Assembly (NCBI GenBank): GCA_905221605.1
Contig: CAJNDS010002357.1
Location: 336,331-400,330, forward strand
Source: Symbiodinium natans
Lineage: Eukaryota > Sar > Dinophyceae > Suessiales > Symbiodiniaceae
Reading direction: 5' to 3'
Length of the DNA: 64,000 bases
Below the pieces are notes generated by a model. That model saw only the letters and a list, made by a program, of their open reading frames with translations, was not told the origin of the DNA and made no database searches. Shown here in pieces: positions 10,846 to 22,034 of the stretch. Made by a program: the position numbers and the translations under genes. Position 1 is the first letter of the stretch; each line of letters begins with the position of its first letter.

Positions 10846-10929
10846 CTGTGCGCCCCAGCCCTCAGCAGGAGGTTTCCGCTGCGCCTGTTCTCTTGCTGGA
10901 GGTCGAAGCTTCGTGTCCAGGTTTCAGGA
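10846..10929 (-). CDS. exon candidate, unknown protein
   Basis: 1 nt, 27 codons and 2 nt lie between a CCAAG acceptor and a GC donor (CACAG|GCAAGG). The peptide includes RSFDLQQENRRSGNLLL. Third positions are G/C rich. No family is recognised. Confidence 0.5.
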
Positions 10930-11432
10930 CTTGGGGCTTGAATTCCTGCTCTGAGCATAGAACTTTTCGTGTATGTCAGTCTCCTATCAAATATCTGCAC
11001 AGGCTTCGTTCTAAATCGCCTTGGCGTTAGAGCAGTTGTAAGAAAAGCAATTCTGATAACACGCGTCCTACATAGCACCCGCATCGATGACGATCTCGGA
11101 GATGCCCCAGAGAATTCCCTGAATCCCTAAAAAGCCCAATCGAAGCCGAAACCGAAACCGGACCTTCGGAAAGCTGCTTTGCAATTCATTTGGGATTTGG
11201 GGTTTCGGGGTATGGGATCAACTTGCCTTCGCTATGATTACCTTCCCCTGCGCCCTAAACTCACACAAGCACACTCACTCGCTCTTTTTGCTGCGTGAAA
11301 GAGTGGCTCAGGTGGGAGAGGACGACGGGCCTTCCCCTGCAAACGTGGCTTTGCAACTTTTCGGCTTGAAGCAAACCTCAGTTCCTGAAAACCCTACTCT
11401 TCGGATTCTAAGGCAAAGTCCAACAAACTCAC

Positions 11433-11532
11433 CCACCAAAGGTTGCGGTACCGGGTTCCCGGGTTGCTAAGGAATGCTGGAATCCCTACTCTCTTGCCGG
11501 AAAAGAGTTTCATTAATTCGGACGGAGTGTCA
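11433..11532 (-). CDS. exon candidate, unknown protein
   Basis: The acceptor is TTCTGCAG and the donor is a perfect consensus (TGG|GTGAGT). It has 1 nt plus 33 codons. It reads DTPSELMKLFSGKRVGIPAF and continues to an aromatic end. Codon bias is weaker than in other exons but both splice sites are good. Confidence 0.5.
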
Positions 11533-12045
11533 CTGCAGAACCTGCAATATCTTTGTACAACCGTGCGCGCAGCAGACAGCAACGAGTGATGCAGCAAGCC
11601 CCGACTCATGCTCCGCCGACTCATGCTCCACCTCATCGACGTCTGCTGAAACCCTGTAAGCCCGGAACCCACCTGTCATGCCTGTGAAACAGAAGCCTGC
11701 AAGCCCGAACCCCCAAGGCTTCCTAATCCTGACTTAGCTGGCTGCGATGTAGTATATATAACTTCAACACACAAGACACAGCTCTCATGGGCCCATGGCG
11801 AAGCATCAAACTTCTGTGACACGTGAAAAACAAGCCGCGCTGAACTTTGTGTGCGGTCTGCTTTTGAAAACTCGATGCTGTGCCAGCACACGTGCAGGAA
11901 AAGTGCGGAGTGGCAGCAGAGGTGGCTCGGCAGTGGCTGGGTTCACTTCCTTTTCTGGCAGGGTTGGGTCGGAATCGGTTCGTCACGCCTAACAGGAGGA
12001 AGACTTTGCAGTTCCGGATGTTGCGTATGCAGGATAGAGTGTAAA

Positions 12046-12232
12046 GGCCTAAACCCTAAACCCTAAGCCCTAAACCCTAAACCCTAAACGCTAAACCCGC
12101 ACTTTCAGGCTTTTCGGCGTTTGGGTGCTGGAGGCCGAACCTCTCCTTGCACCTAAGCAATTCTAAACCCCAAACCCCAAACCCTAAACCCCAAACCCCA
12201 AACCCCAAACCCTAAACCCGAAACCCACCTCC
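12046..12232. repeat. two interstitial CCCTAAA/CCCCAAA tracts
   Basis: Heptamer arrays at 12,046-12,097 and 12,160-12,225 are separated by unique sequence. The second is enriched in CCCCAAA. Confidence 0.85.
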
Positions 12233-12862
12233 GACCCACCCCAGGCTCCATGATTGGGCTTCCAAGATTACAAAATATTGCAAACCTGTGATGTTCGCGC
12301 ACGCCTTCAGCTACTCTTCAGGAACAGATGGAGAGGTTCCAAGGCACCACTACCACGCGGTCTGCTGCCGACATGAGATTCAGGCAGCCTCAAAGATCTC
12401 TCTGCACAAAGAAAGCAGGCAAAAAAGCACTTTTGGGATTGGGGCCTGAAGAGCATTCCAACTGCAAGGGGTCATAGATGATGCATCGAAACATCAATCC
12501 AGTAGCTTAAAAAACCAGCGCATCGGCTGCGCAATCTCATAAGCCATGGGTTCAGGAGGTTTCTGGAGTTTACCGGGTTCAGGGTGTAGGGAATAGGCCA
12601 TTTGACATAACAGCTAAGCTGCTCATTGTTCCGGCGATGCTACAAGGTCTGTCCGCGACACTGGGAAATCATAAGCAACCATAGGTTAACAGCATGAAGC
12701 GCTTAATGGAAAATAAATGGTTGCTTTCTCTGTGCTGGCAATTCATCTGTACAAACTTGCCCGGGCTGGCTGCGACATCTTTGAGCTACAGTCAAAGTTC
12801 ATTCCACAAACCGCTGAATATTCTACACCGTAGTGACCCTGCCGAGTCGCGACGTTCAACGT
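12233..12862. other. no gene recognised
   Basis: Unique-looking sequence without a convincing exon on either strand. Confidence 0.4.
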
Positions 12863-12994
12863 ATGTTGACTGTGGCTCTCTTTGTTATTTGCGGCGTCTG
12901 TGCCAGATCAGACTGCAAGGCACGCATCACGCCGTGCGGTGCACCAGCTTATCAGGCTTGTCATCGCGTCTCAGGGTTAGGGTTTGGTGTTTAG
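12863..12994 (+). CDS. small ORF with signal-peptide-like start
   Basis: A 43-codon frame begins MLTVALFVICGVCA, a short hydrophobic core with a plausible signal-peptidase site, followed by a Cys-containing stretch (DCKARITPCGAP). It runs into a TTTAGGG-like tract before its stop. It could be a secreted-protein first exon or chance. No downstream exon is assigned. Confidence 0.25.
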   Translation: MLTVALFVICGVCARSDCKARITPCGAPAYQACHRVSGLGFGV

Positions 12995-13865
12995 GGTGTA
13001 GAAAGGTCACCAAATACGCCCAAACTCCGTGAACTGCCCAAACTTCTCATGCCCCTACTGCTGAACAAGGGCAGCTGGGGCGCAGCATTGTCAGCGTGGG
13101 TATGTTCTGTTGGTGGAGGTTTCCGTCTCGGCTGCCCAGCCTGGGCATCGACTTCTCTCTGTGTTGGTTTGAACTGATCAGTTTCGTGCAGTTCGGGTTA
13201 GGAGCTGCGGGCTTCTCGCCTTGCCAATGGAGACATATTGAGACTGAGGGTCTGTAAGAGGCTGTCGTGCCATTGCCATATGAGGTACCATGTTACACTG
13301 CTTGGCGGCACAGAATCCTGGGCGCCATGCCCGGTGTCGCGCTAATCCTCAATCCAATTCAGACGCCGCCGCCCCATTTCGCAGGAGCCACGAGGGTCCC
13401 GAAGTGCCTGCGCGCAAACTGTAGCAATGTTCCGGTAAAACAAGAAAAGAAAGAACGTGAAGCCCTCAAAGGTCCTGCCAAACCCTCAATCCCTAGGGCG
13501 AGCCATGAAAGTTGTGTGTGCGTGCGGGAACGACATCCCCTCAGTTTGTCATGGGGTGGGCCTGGGGACGCCCAATTTAGACCCTGAAGGGGTCTGGAAT
13601 GGGGTCTGCCCCAAAGGGGTTGGCTGCCAATTCGAAAAAGCCACTTCAGACCCCCCCCTCTGGGGGCGCGAAACCTTGACTATCCTGCTGAGAGAAAACA
13701 TCAAAACTAATCCGAAATACGTGGTGTTTGCTTAGGGCTTAGGGATGTATATCTAATATCGGCCGCGCCCCATTACAGACCCCTAAGCCCCCCCTTTCCC
13801 GACCCCAGCAAGCTGAGGGGATGGAACGACCAGGGAACTCTCGGCCGGAAATGTCTCCAATAAGC

Positions 13866-13915
13866 CCGTTTCACCATCCCCCCCCCCACCCCCCCCCCAC
13901 CCCCCCCCCCGCACA
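13866..13915. repeat. interrupted poly-C tract
   Basis: About 50 bases are nearly all C with a few A interruptions. Confidence 0.8.
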
Positions 13916-14105
13916 GGATGAGAGAGCACTTGGCATGAAACCAAGCAGGGCAAGCAAGACGGACAATAGGCTTCAGTAAAGTGTACACCTTCTGTTCCTT
14001 AAAATAAAGACCCACGTTAAAGGGCCGTCCCACGCGCACAAGCCCACGCACCGTCAGCGAACACGAGGAGCACCCGAGAGACCTGAAAGCACTTCAACAT
14101 TCTAG

Positions 14106-14308
14106 TCTCGACCTCTCTCAACCTTGAGCTCAGAGGAAAGTTTGATAAGTGGGTACCCCCGGACGCCACCGCGAAGCCGATGTCTGCCGATGTATCCCCG
14201 CCGCCTGCAGCCTGGGCCAAGGCAAAGGCCGCAGGCCGTGCAGGAGGCGTGGCGCGGCTTCGGCGGCGCACTGCAGCCACAGCCTCTGTGCTTTCGGGGC
14301 TCCTTTAG
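14106..14308 (+). CDS. exon candidate, Ala/Lys-rich protein
   Basis: From an ATTCTAG acceptor a 67-codon frame reads LNLELRGKFDKWVPPDATAK, then a Pro/Ala/Lys segment (PPPAAWAKAKAAG) and an Arg-rich end to a stop. Third positions are mostly G/C. The 3' half may instead be intron, because the donor is not clear. No family is recognised. Confidence 0.35.
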
Positions 14309-14375
14309 GGCCTTTTCTCAGGGCCTTTTTTCAGGGCCTTTTTTCAGGGCCTCTTTCAGGGCCTCTTTTCTGGAC
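14300..14375. repeat. 18-bp minisatellite (AGGGCCTTTTTTC)
   Basis: About five imperfect tandem copies of a CAGGGCCTTTTTT module. Confidence 0.7.
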
Positions 14376-15531
14376 AGAAGGAGAAGAAGCCGTATGAACC
14401 GTATGGGACAGACGGAGCCGGGTTTCGTTGGCGCAGGGCTTTCCTTCGGTGGGCTCAGAAAAAAGTTGATGTGTCCCTTTTTGATCTGATTCTTCCAGGG
14501 CTTCGGGGGTTCAGGGTTCCCCCAGTCTGAGAAGGCTTATTTGAGAGTCGAGGGAGGCGGTGTTTGGCCAGGGCTCTGAGGCTGGAGGGTAAGCGTTTTG
14601 TGACGTCGTATTCGGTTGCAACAGCCCAAGATGGCCTTTGACAGCTTACATAGGCTTACATGTTTGAAAGGAAGGTGGGGGGGGTGGGGGTTTCCACGGC
14701 GACATGCATCTCCCTCTTGCAGATTTAAACGCAGGCGGCGCGCCTCCCCCGCCAGAAAGCCGAGCCCCGGCTTCTTAGGGGCCTTGGAAGGCGCCTCCCC
14801 TGTGGCATAGAGGCTTGAGGGCGTTGCGGGCGTTGCAGGGTTAGGGGGCGGAAAGGGGCGGAGGATCTCTGGATTTCGGCAGCGTGAGATGTCTTGGGTG
14901 CTTGGGTGTTAGCGACGAGCTGGTCATTTCAGAAGTTACTTCGGGCCTTGGGGGGGCTTGGATTCGAGAGCCAAAGCAGGATTAAGTGCAGATCCTGGCG
15001 CTGCAACTGGATGTCTGCGTAAGCAGTTGACTGCAATCAGGGTCTGCAGAAAAAAAGTGCAGGCCCAAGTATGGTAGGCTACTGTGCTGCCCCAGACACT
15101 GTACCCAAACTAAAGTTCAATCAGCTAAGGCCTGCATCTTCGGAGCCAGGCTTCTCCTCCTGCAGAGGAGTTCTAGCTTTTTAACGGCTCTTCTGCATTG
15201 AGAAGCTTCCCCAAGACACTCGGAAACCTTTGCGCCTCCCCGAAAAATAGACAGGCAATCCAAGAACGAGGGACGAGCATCAGACGATGCCGGATGCTGC
15301 GAAGAGAAACTTGATTTTGCCAATCCGAGATCCGAGGCCGCGAGGGGCGGGATGAACGGGGGAGGGGTCCGGCTCGGAATGCTGGCAGCCTCGAGTCCTA
15401 CAATCCCTCAACCCCTCAACGCAAACTAATTCCTCAACCCTCAACCGCCATATTTCGTGCCGCATAAATCTGCCCAATGTCGGTGCTTAGGGCTCGGGCA
15501 TTTGAACTGTCCCGGTCATAACTACCAGCCC

Positions 15532-15708
15532 TCAGCCCTCAGCCTTGCCGGGCACAGATGTCTTGGGGCTGGAAATGCGCTGCCTGGGGCTGTGGGGCTT
15601 CAGCGTCCGCCGGGCTCGGGATTCGGATAGTTCAAGGTGAGGCTTGAGGGCTTCGGATGGAGGGGTGTCGGATATGCTTGCTTTGACCACTTGCCCCGTG
15701 GCCGCCAT
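15532..15708 (-). CDS. small complete-looking ORF or terminal exon (58 aa)
   Basis: An ATG with strong context (CACATGGCGGCC) opens 58 codons to TGA. The protein is polar and basic, starts MAATGQVVKASISDTPPSE and has an RRTLKPHSPRQR patch. Codons are G/C-ending and the sequence reads naturally, but no domain is visible. A CCCTGCAG acceptor lies 31 nt upstream and the frame is open back to it. It could therefore be a trans-spliced short gene or the last exon of a longer one. Confidence 0.5.
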   Translation of the reverse strand: MAATGQVVKASISDTPPSEALKPHLELSESRARRTLKPHSPRQRISSPKTSVPGKAEG

Positions 15709-15811
15709 GTGGGTGGAAGGAGGGGAGGCTTGAGGCTGCAGGGCTTACCAGCTTGAGCGACTCCAAATCCCGAAACCTGAGGGCAAGCGGCAAGAGTCAA
15801 AGCCTCGTGGC

Positions 15812-16015
15812 AATTATGGGATTATAGGATTGTAGGATTATTTAATACATTGCTGTAGCTTTTGATTAATGAGCATATTCTGATGATTATGTTATTAGAC
15901 TTCTCGTGTTTTCTGATTCTTATTATTTTCGTCCGATGATTAGATTGTCATATTATTGTATGATTGTGTTAGTATACTTCTTCTAATTTTATCATATGGT
16001 TTCATCCTATGAATG
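15812..16015. other. AT-rich island
   Basis: Sequence dominated by ATTATAGGATT/TATTATTG words, similar in feel to the island at 2.5-2.8 kb, with no coding signal. Confidence 0.5.
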
Positions 16016-16119
16016 CCCCAGACATCCAGCAGAGCACCCGGGCTCTTCCCGGGCGGCGGCAGAAACACCTGGGAGGTTTTGGGCAACTTGGGTCTCGGAC
16101 TTCGGGGTTCCGAAGGCCA

Positions 16120-16147
16120 ACTTTAGGGTTTAGGGTTTAGGGTTTAA
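16120..16147. repeat. short TTTAGGG tract
   Basis: Four telomere-like heptamers. Confidence 0.8.
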
Positions 16148-16240
16148 GGTGTTTGAAGGCGGAACAGAGGTTTGTGGGTTTTGGGGTTTGTGGAACTGAG
16201 TTGGATCAACTGAGTTGGAGCGCGTGCATTTGCGCTCCAC

Positions 16241-16462
16241 TCAACCCCAGTGCCATGCGGCGTAGACTAAATCCGAGGGTCGAAGAAACGAACGGCTCTT
16301 CAAAGTGGCCAAGACATATTCCCTTAGAGGCCTCTTTCTAGCAGCCGGCAGAAGTAATTTGAGTAGCCCTTCAATGTGCGTCTGAGAGCCCTGCCCGCTG
16401 CTTCCAAACGAAGCTTTCTCGGCTGTTCCTTGGGTCTTCAAGCTGCGATCCGTGCTCCTCAC
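16241..16462 (-). CDS. weak ORF/exon candidate
   Basis: A 73-codon frame with a Ser/Gly-rich start and a basic, hydrophobic middle (LLKLLLPAARKRPLREYV). Third-position bias is modest. A degenerate MITE-like copy adjoins it at 16,466-16,556. Unknown; chance is possible. Confidence 0.3.
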   Translation of the reverse strand: MRSTDRSLKTQGTAEKASFGSSGQGSQTHIEGLLKLLLPAARKRPLREYVLATLKSRSFLRPSDLVYAAWHWG

Positions 16463-16465
16463 AAA

Positions 16466-16556
16466 ACAGGGGGGGTACCTTGAATATCATATACCTCCAA
16501 AACAGTATCATCCTTACGACAGGAACCCCCAAAAGGGTACCCGATATGTTCGGAAA
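16466..16556. mobile_element. degenerate MITE-like copy 2
   Basis: It has GGGGGGGTACCTTG at one end and GATATGTTCGGAAACCCTC at the other, with little internal conservation. Confidence 0.35.
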
Positions 16557-16723
16557 CCCTCAATTGGACACTCCATCTCGGGTGTGCAGAATGCTAGCAA
16601 GACATGGAGCACAGGTGGGCCGGAAGGAAGAACATAGGATGTGTCGGTCGACGGCTTTACACCCCAAGCTCATCCCCACATCTGGGTACTTGTAGAGGTT
16701 AGTTGTAGAGACCTGGCGCCGGT

Positions 16724-16855
16724 TTACGAAACACCTCCGACATGCAAGCAGGACATAGCAACATGGATCCCAACCTTGCCAATCCCTGACCGACCTGAAG
16801 CTGCAATGATGATTCCCAGATCTGAGGCAGTGGCAACGACTTCGCGCCAGGACGC
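16724..16855 (-). CDS. terminal exon candidate (43 aa + stop)
   Basis: Phase-0 exon after a GAAAG acceptor ending at TAA. It reads WREVVATASDLGIIIAASG and then SGIGKVGIHVAM, a mix of small and aliphatic residues. Exon 17331-17402 ends in phase 0 and joins it without a shift. I see no certain P-loop or other motif. Confidence 0.45.
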   Translation of the reverse strand, partial: ASWREVVATASDLGIIIAASGRSGIGKVGIHVAMSCLHVGGVS

Positions 16856-17330
16856 CTTTCCAGGGGCTACAAGTCACGGAGCATGCGTTCTCAAGACAAA
16901 ATCGACATGGGAGGTGCCTTGGGCTTCGAAGCAACTAGTGCGGGGCGAGCCTGCATACGGTTTCTGGCAAAAGTTACGCATAGTCTCACTGGCTTGGCAC
17001 ACACGCACAGCAACCAACTGGCCGAAACCACAGAGCCCGTTCCACCCACAACACTTAGCAGACGCAAAGAAGATTTTTTCTGGATTGAGCCTCAAGCCTT
17101 CCACCCAGAAACCCTCAAACACTTCTCTAACTTCTCCTAGACAGCCCAGAATTTCCCCAAACCGCACCGCACGCCAAAGCTCTGGGCTCCTGGATCGCCC
17201 CAACATCCCGTCAGCCCCCTCCAACCTCCAGCAAGACGCCGAAGTCCTGGGGGCTGCAAGGCCAAGGGTTATGGGTAGGCAGGAAACCAGATGCTGGCCA
17301 TCCGGGAATCCCACGGCTGCCATGGGGTAC

Positions 17331-17402
17331 GCGGATCAGGCTTCTGCGATCACGGGCCGGGTCCTTCAGCGTGATGAAGAATCGTTCCACCAGCTCGTCT
17401 TC
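17331..17402 (-). CDS. exon candidate (24 codons)
   Basis: 72 nt in phase 0-0 lie between a GATGCCAG acceptor and a GTACCC donor. Third positions are G/C rich. The peptide is charged (EDELVERFFITLKDPARD). It probably belongs with the terminal exon at 16724-16855, which would make a minus gene ending there. Confidence 0.55.
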
Positions 17403-18774
17403 CTGGCATCGAATGGAAAGATTTGAAAGTCTTCCTGAGCTGGGGTTCAGAGGTTCGCGAGGTCTGTAGCCTCCTGGGCTCCGGGTTTTTCATGTGTTCT
17501 CAGCTGACGCTGTAAACCACACAAGCAGTGTCACACAGAAGTCAACCTAGTCAGAGGATCTCGTCCAGAAGCCCTGTGTCAAACTTGAAGAGACTAGAGA
17601 ACTCCAAAGGGCATCGAAGTGAGGACCATGAAAGAACCATAGAAAGATTGTAGTTCACGACCTTTCCACAAAGCCAACTCCGAAGGTCCTGCCCCTTTAA
17701 TAGCACACCCTCGGCCCCCCACCTTGCTTGTAGAATTCACTCCTGCGCCAGGGCACACGACACACCGTACGGATGACTCGCAAGCCGAACAAATTCTGGG
17801 ATTCATGTTTCGGATGCGATACAGCTAAAAACTGAGATCCAGGTTAAGATTGCAAGCATTTTGCTCATAGTCTGCCAGCCACTACTGTATCAACCTCTAC
17901 GACAGAGGACTTAACTTAACTGTCCGGCACTGTCGGCTGCACCGTCAGTTGGAAGCTGAGTGGATTTCCAAGGCTCGGCAATCAGGAACTAACCTACCGT
18001 ATTGTTCCAGACGTGGTTGCAGGAGGTCCTCTAAGCTTAGCTTCAAGCCAAGTGGGTGAAGCTGCAACAACCACTGTTAAACTACAGGATTAAGTTCTGA
18101 CCTCCGACCTGTGGGCTTCGCTGCTTCGCTTTGTTAACTGGTCTGGCCATGGTTTTAGTGTGTGGGGGTTGGGGGGGAAGGCGGGGGGGCGAGGAGCTGT
18201 GGGAGGGGGTAGGGGGCCCGTACGAACATGGACATGACGTCATGCGCTTTTGCTTTAAAATGAGAAACACCATTTTTTTTGCATATTCTGCTTTCGCAGG
18301 ACTGAAGAAGAGATGTCAAGGAAGAAGCGTGGGCAATGCACAGCTCGTCAACCAACGCGCCTGAAAAAACAAAACTTTTCCTACTCCTCCTCATCTTCAG
18401 TCCTGCTAGCGCAGAACATGCGAAACTCGCATGGTGCTAAGCGAAAACCATGCCGTCATCTCCGACAAAAGCAAAATCATGCAAACCCCAAACAAACCCA
18501 TAAGACCCTTGGGAACGAGGTAAAACAACCAAGTGTCCCAAATCACGGACAAACACAACCAAAAACTTTGAGCATTCGCTTGCATGCATGCGCACACGAA
18601 CGCGAGCGGATGTGTGAACAAGCTGTGCCCGGCGAATGCACGTGAACGCGCTTTAATTTGGATTTTCCATCCAAACTGACTTGGAGCTATCTGAAATCCA
18701 CTGTTTAAGGGCTTTTAGTCCCGTGCGCCCCGAAAAGCGGGTGCCCGGCCAGCTTCTTTCTCTTTTCAGTTCAG
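17403..18774. other. no convincing gene
   Basis: A basic 110-codon plus frame at 18313-18645 lies in A-rich sequence with poor codon bias and is not called. G-rich runs occur at 18,165-18,215. Confidence 0.4.
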
Positions 18775-18870
18775 GGTGCCTTGCGGGCCTTTCGGTTCAA
18801 GACGTGCTGCTGGAAGAATTTCTCTGGCAACAATTTTATGGACTGATAGCCGCTACAGTTGAAGATCTAC
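18775..18870 (+). CDS. weak plus-strand exon candidate
   Basis: It follows a TTTTCAGTTCAG acceptor and reads VQDVLLEEFLWQQFYGL before a (CA)n tract. It is natural in composition but has low G/C at third positions. It abuts the opposite-strand exon at 18883. Confidence 0.25.
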
Positions 18871-18882
18871 ACACACACACAC

Positions 18883-19029
18883 AAAAAAAGTCTTCGTGCA
18901 TTCAACTGTGGCTCGGCCTGCGCCGCGCCGCTCCCCGAAATACTCGAGTAGGCGGAGGGCCTGCTCTGAGGGCTTCATGTTTGGGCCCTCTTTTCCGGCG
19001 CTCGAGTACGTGCAAGGCTCAACAATCTT
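18883..19029 (-). CDS. exon candidate (49 codons), MITE-intron gene
   Basis: Phase 0-0 exon after GATGCAG, ending at a GTGTGTGTG donor. It reads KIVEPCTYSSAGKEGPN followed by a helical QALRLLEYFGERRGAG stretch. Third positions are strongly G/C. The upstream intron (19030-19166) is 137 nt, most of it a MITE-like element, and the exon on the other side (19167-19235) joins in phase. Family unknown. Confidence 0.65.
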
Positions 19030-19041
19030 CTGCATCAAATG

Positions 19042-19134
19042 GGAGTTTACGAAAATAAGGGACCCTAATATAGACTCGACCCCCAAATAGTAGGATTCCC
19101 TTATAATAAGGACCCCAATAAGGTGCGAAACTCC
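19042..19134. mobile_element. MITE-like intron element with 5-bp TSD, copy 3
   Basis: The termini are GGAGTTTACG and CGAAACTCC, an imperfect terminal inverted repeat, flanked on both sides by the direct repeat AAATG (19037-19041 and 19135-19139). Internally it carries the family core, including the palindromic CCTTATAATAAGG. It makes up most of the intron between exons 19167-19235 and 18883-19029. Confidence 0.75.
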
Positions 19135-19166
19135 AAATGCCATTGCTGCGACCTGTACCGGGGTAC

Positions 19167-19235
19167 AGGTGTCAAGGCCTCGGAAATTGCGTCGGACACC
19201 TCCGCATCAAGCTGATCTGCCATCCGCGTCGCATC
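19167..19235 (-). CDS. exon candidate (23 codons), MITE-intron gene
   Basis: The acceptor is TTGTTTCAG and the donor CCT|GTACCC, phase 0-0. It is an acidic helical peptide (ADQLDAEVSDAISEAL) with good third-position bias. It joins 18883-19029 downstream and, in phase, 20072-20147 upstream. Confidence 0.6.
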
Positions 19236-20071
19236 CTGAAACAATGCCGGGCTTCTTGCCACGCGGCAAGGGTGCTTATAATCAATCGAACAGTAAAAGC
19301 CGGAGCCGCCCCTCTGAAACCCCAGATTTGTCGAGGGAACCCTGCTCCACTGCAAAGCTTGTACAGAATGCAGGATGACATCAACAGCGTCGGCAATACC
19401 GATCGAACCAAAGCCCGAGGCTTCAAGTTTCCAGCCTCTAAATTCTAATTATTCGTGTGCCTGCTTCCCCTTTGTACAGTCCGTACAGCAGCTTTTGCAC
19501 GACGTCTGACTACCGACAGGTCTCCGTAGGACATTGGGGCAGAGCAAAGCCCCTGACTCAGATGTCTTGTTGCATCACAACATCCAAGTACTAACGATTG
19601 AGAAACCTCCTGGACACCGCTTGCTAGGAACTTATTCAGCTGGATTCCTGGAGCGATGCTGCTGCTAACGCATCAACTGCGGCAACAACTTGATTTTGGC
19701 AAGAAGTGTGGAACCTTGGCGAGCTGCTGGAGCGTCGCCAGTGGAGAGGGGCCTCCAGGGCCTTTGCAAAAACGCTCTTTGGGGCATGACACCAACTACA
19801 AGAACTTGATTGGGTCCTGGCGCTTGTGTTTGCACGGGTAAGCACTCAAGGTTTAAAATGTGAAGCCCAGATGTCATGAAATCGTTCAGGAATCGCTGGC
19901 CCACTAGCGGGCTTACGCATAATGCTTCCAGACGTTTTTACACACGCTCAAGCCGATCAGCCAAGGTCGCGTGACATGGCTCTCTCAGAAGCGTGCATGT
20001 GCCATGAAGATCTACGAAGGCACTGCCAGAAAAATGTGAGCAGGATGCCATCTACTGCCATCCCCAGAAAC

Positions 20072-20147
20072 GCAAGCCCGTGCAAGGCTGAGAACGATGT
20101 CATGGGCCTCCTCCGACGTTGTCGTACGAGGCAGCATGTCGATCCGC
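20072..20147 (-). CDS. exon candidate (25 codons)
   Basis: 1 nt plus 25 codons after GCAAG, ending at a GTTTCT donor. It reads IDMLPRTTTSEEAHDIVL. It is phase-compatible with exon 19167-19235 through an intron of about 836 nt. Unknown family. Confidence 0.5.
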
Positions 20148-20556
20148 CTTGCTTGGCCACGCTTACCTATCACCCCTTAGCTCAGCCTTCCTCAGCTTGT
20201 ACGTGTTTAGAGTTTCGAGGCCTGGACCCTGAACTGTTGTAGCGCCCATGAGCCACCTCTGCCTCTGCCTCTGCCTCTGCGTCTGCCTCTGTGTGTCTGT
20301 GAACCTCAAGAACCAGACTCAACCAAAAGCTCCAAGCTTAGAGAGTAGTCGAAACAACCCTCGAAAGAATCACACCAGAAGCAGCGGCAACCACGGCAAG
20401 GCAGGAAGCTAGGGCATCATCATCGTTTCTTGAGCTAGCAGATGTCATGAAGTAAGCCGACAGAAGACGATGCCTACCTGCAAAGTGTGGAACAAGATTC
20501 TAACAAGATGGACAGCCGTGAGCGCATTGTCTCGCAAAGTTGGAGGCTAGTTCAAC

Positions 20557-20669
20557 TCATGCCCTGCTCCAAGCTGGAGAAGGGGCTTCCATTGCTCCTG
20601 TTTGCAGTTTGGGCTTTAGGGAGCGCAATGCCTCATCACGGAGAAGGTCTGCCTCGTGCCGAAAGCGCC
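20557..20669 (-). CDS. exon candidate, 3' limit uncertain
   Basis: It follows a TTACGCCAG acceptor with 2 leftover nt and reads RFRHEADLLRDEALRSL. A GC donor at about 20,632 or the stop at 20,557 could end it. The 1-nt end of exon 21298-21452 would complete its first codon. Confidence 0.4.
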
Positions 20670-21297
20670 CTGGCGTAAGCAGAGCATCACAAGATTCTAA
20701 TAAGTGCCAGTGCCTGAGGCACTCTGCCCGTACGCCCCCAAGCAGCAGTCTTCTTCTCAGCTTCAGCTGCCTACGGCTTCCCGCAGCTCGCCGATGTTGC
20801 TGGAGGGGCCGACCTCGGTCCGGGGCGTAGAGCTCTGGGGGTTTCAAGGATGTTCCTCTAACATGTGGAGCAAGCTTTGGAAGCACTTCCTGAGGCTGCC
20901 TCAGAAGCGCCTGTCGCATCGCCCCCGACCTGGAGGTCATGGCTTGGTCACGAATGAGAGTGGGATTGCAGTATCACCTAGGCTTGGGCAAGTGCAGCCA
21001 CATATCCCTATTCAGGTACAGTTTGCTCTTTCTCCTGTTGAATCTGGTGGCCTCAGTGCATTTGAGGCGTTTTGGGTGTAGGGCTTGGGGTGGAGGTGGG
21101 CGGAGGGGTCAGGGCCCAACCCCCCACATCCCAACCCCCCAAATCCCAAAAGGTTCGTTGGAGGCAGTCCGGATGGTTCAGAGGGTAGGCCCGGGTAGGC
21201 CTTGGGTCTCAGGATTTTGCAGCTGAGGCCTTCACAAGGGCTCCAAGAGATGAATCCCGAAAGGGCCGTTGAGTTTGCCACACCTACATCCCCGAAC

Positions 21298-21452
21298 TGT
21301 GTTTCGAGTCGTAGTCTCCTAGCCGCAATCCCCCCATGCAGGCCTCAAGGGCTGCCTTCAGCTCCTCGCGAAACTTTGCCGGCAGCTGCGGGTCGATGGG
21401 CCTCAGAGGCAGCAGGTTTTCGGGCATAAGGAACAGGGGATTCCACAGAAAG
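21298..21452 (-). CDS. exon candidate (51 codons)
   Basis: 1 nt, 51 codons and 1 nt from a CGAAG acceptor to a GTTCGG donor. It reads PENLLPLRPIDPQLPAKF and then a helical REELKAALEACMGG segment. Third positions are strongly G/C. I do not recognise the family. It may be upstream in the same minus gene as 20557-20669. Confidence 0.55.
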
Positions 21453-22034
21453 CTTCGAAGTCGAAACCAGACCCCGAGCCGTAATCTGGCCAAGAGGGGT
21501 TGAGTACATCCCTCACCAAGAACTTTGCCGGAGGGGCTTAAAAGAAGATCTGCACCCGAGGCGCAGGAGGTGGAGCGCGACGCAGTGGAGAGCTGTGACC
21601 TAGGCTCGGTACCCCGAGCATCGCAGGGAGAAAGGGCTACCCACAAGAACACTGAAACAACTGCTGGTCTTGGGGCAGTGCTGAGGACTCACCGCCCTGG
21701 CGGAAATCGCGGAGCTTCAGCAGACCTCAGCACGAAGTTCGTGGGCAACTTTGCAACTTGGGCACGTCAATCAGAACGTCGCGGTTAGAGGTTAGAATGC
21801 TTTAGCCCAAGGTGTCGTGCAGTGGATACCACCCCAGGTGTACACTACATCAGCATGCCTGCCAGGACACTACTCGCACTACGTAAGATAAATTGCTGCA
21901 CAAATCGTTCGGCATCTGGGGCTTTGCAGGTCCTGCAACGTCGACTGGTGGATGCGGATTGAGCATGTTCTGAGGACCAGGAGCCGATGATGACTCTGCG
22001 AAGGGTGGCAACTTCGTGAGATATTCCGCGCTGT

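Noticed and set aside
16874-17323. Minus frame with GLRLNPEKIFFA resembling a reverse-transcriptase segment
   Set aside because: The match is limited to about 12 residues, codon bias is poor, no YxDD or other RT motif lies nearby, and a stronger exon (17331-17402) lies in another frame.
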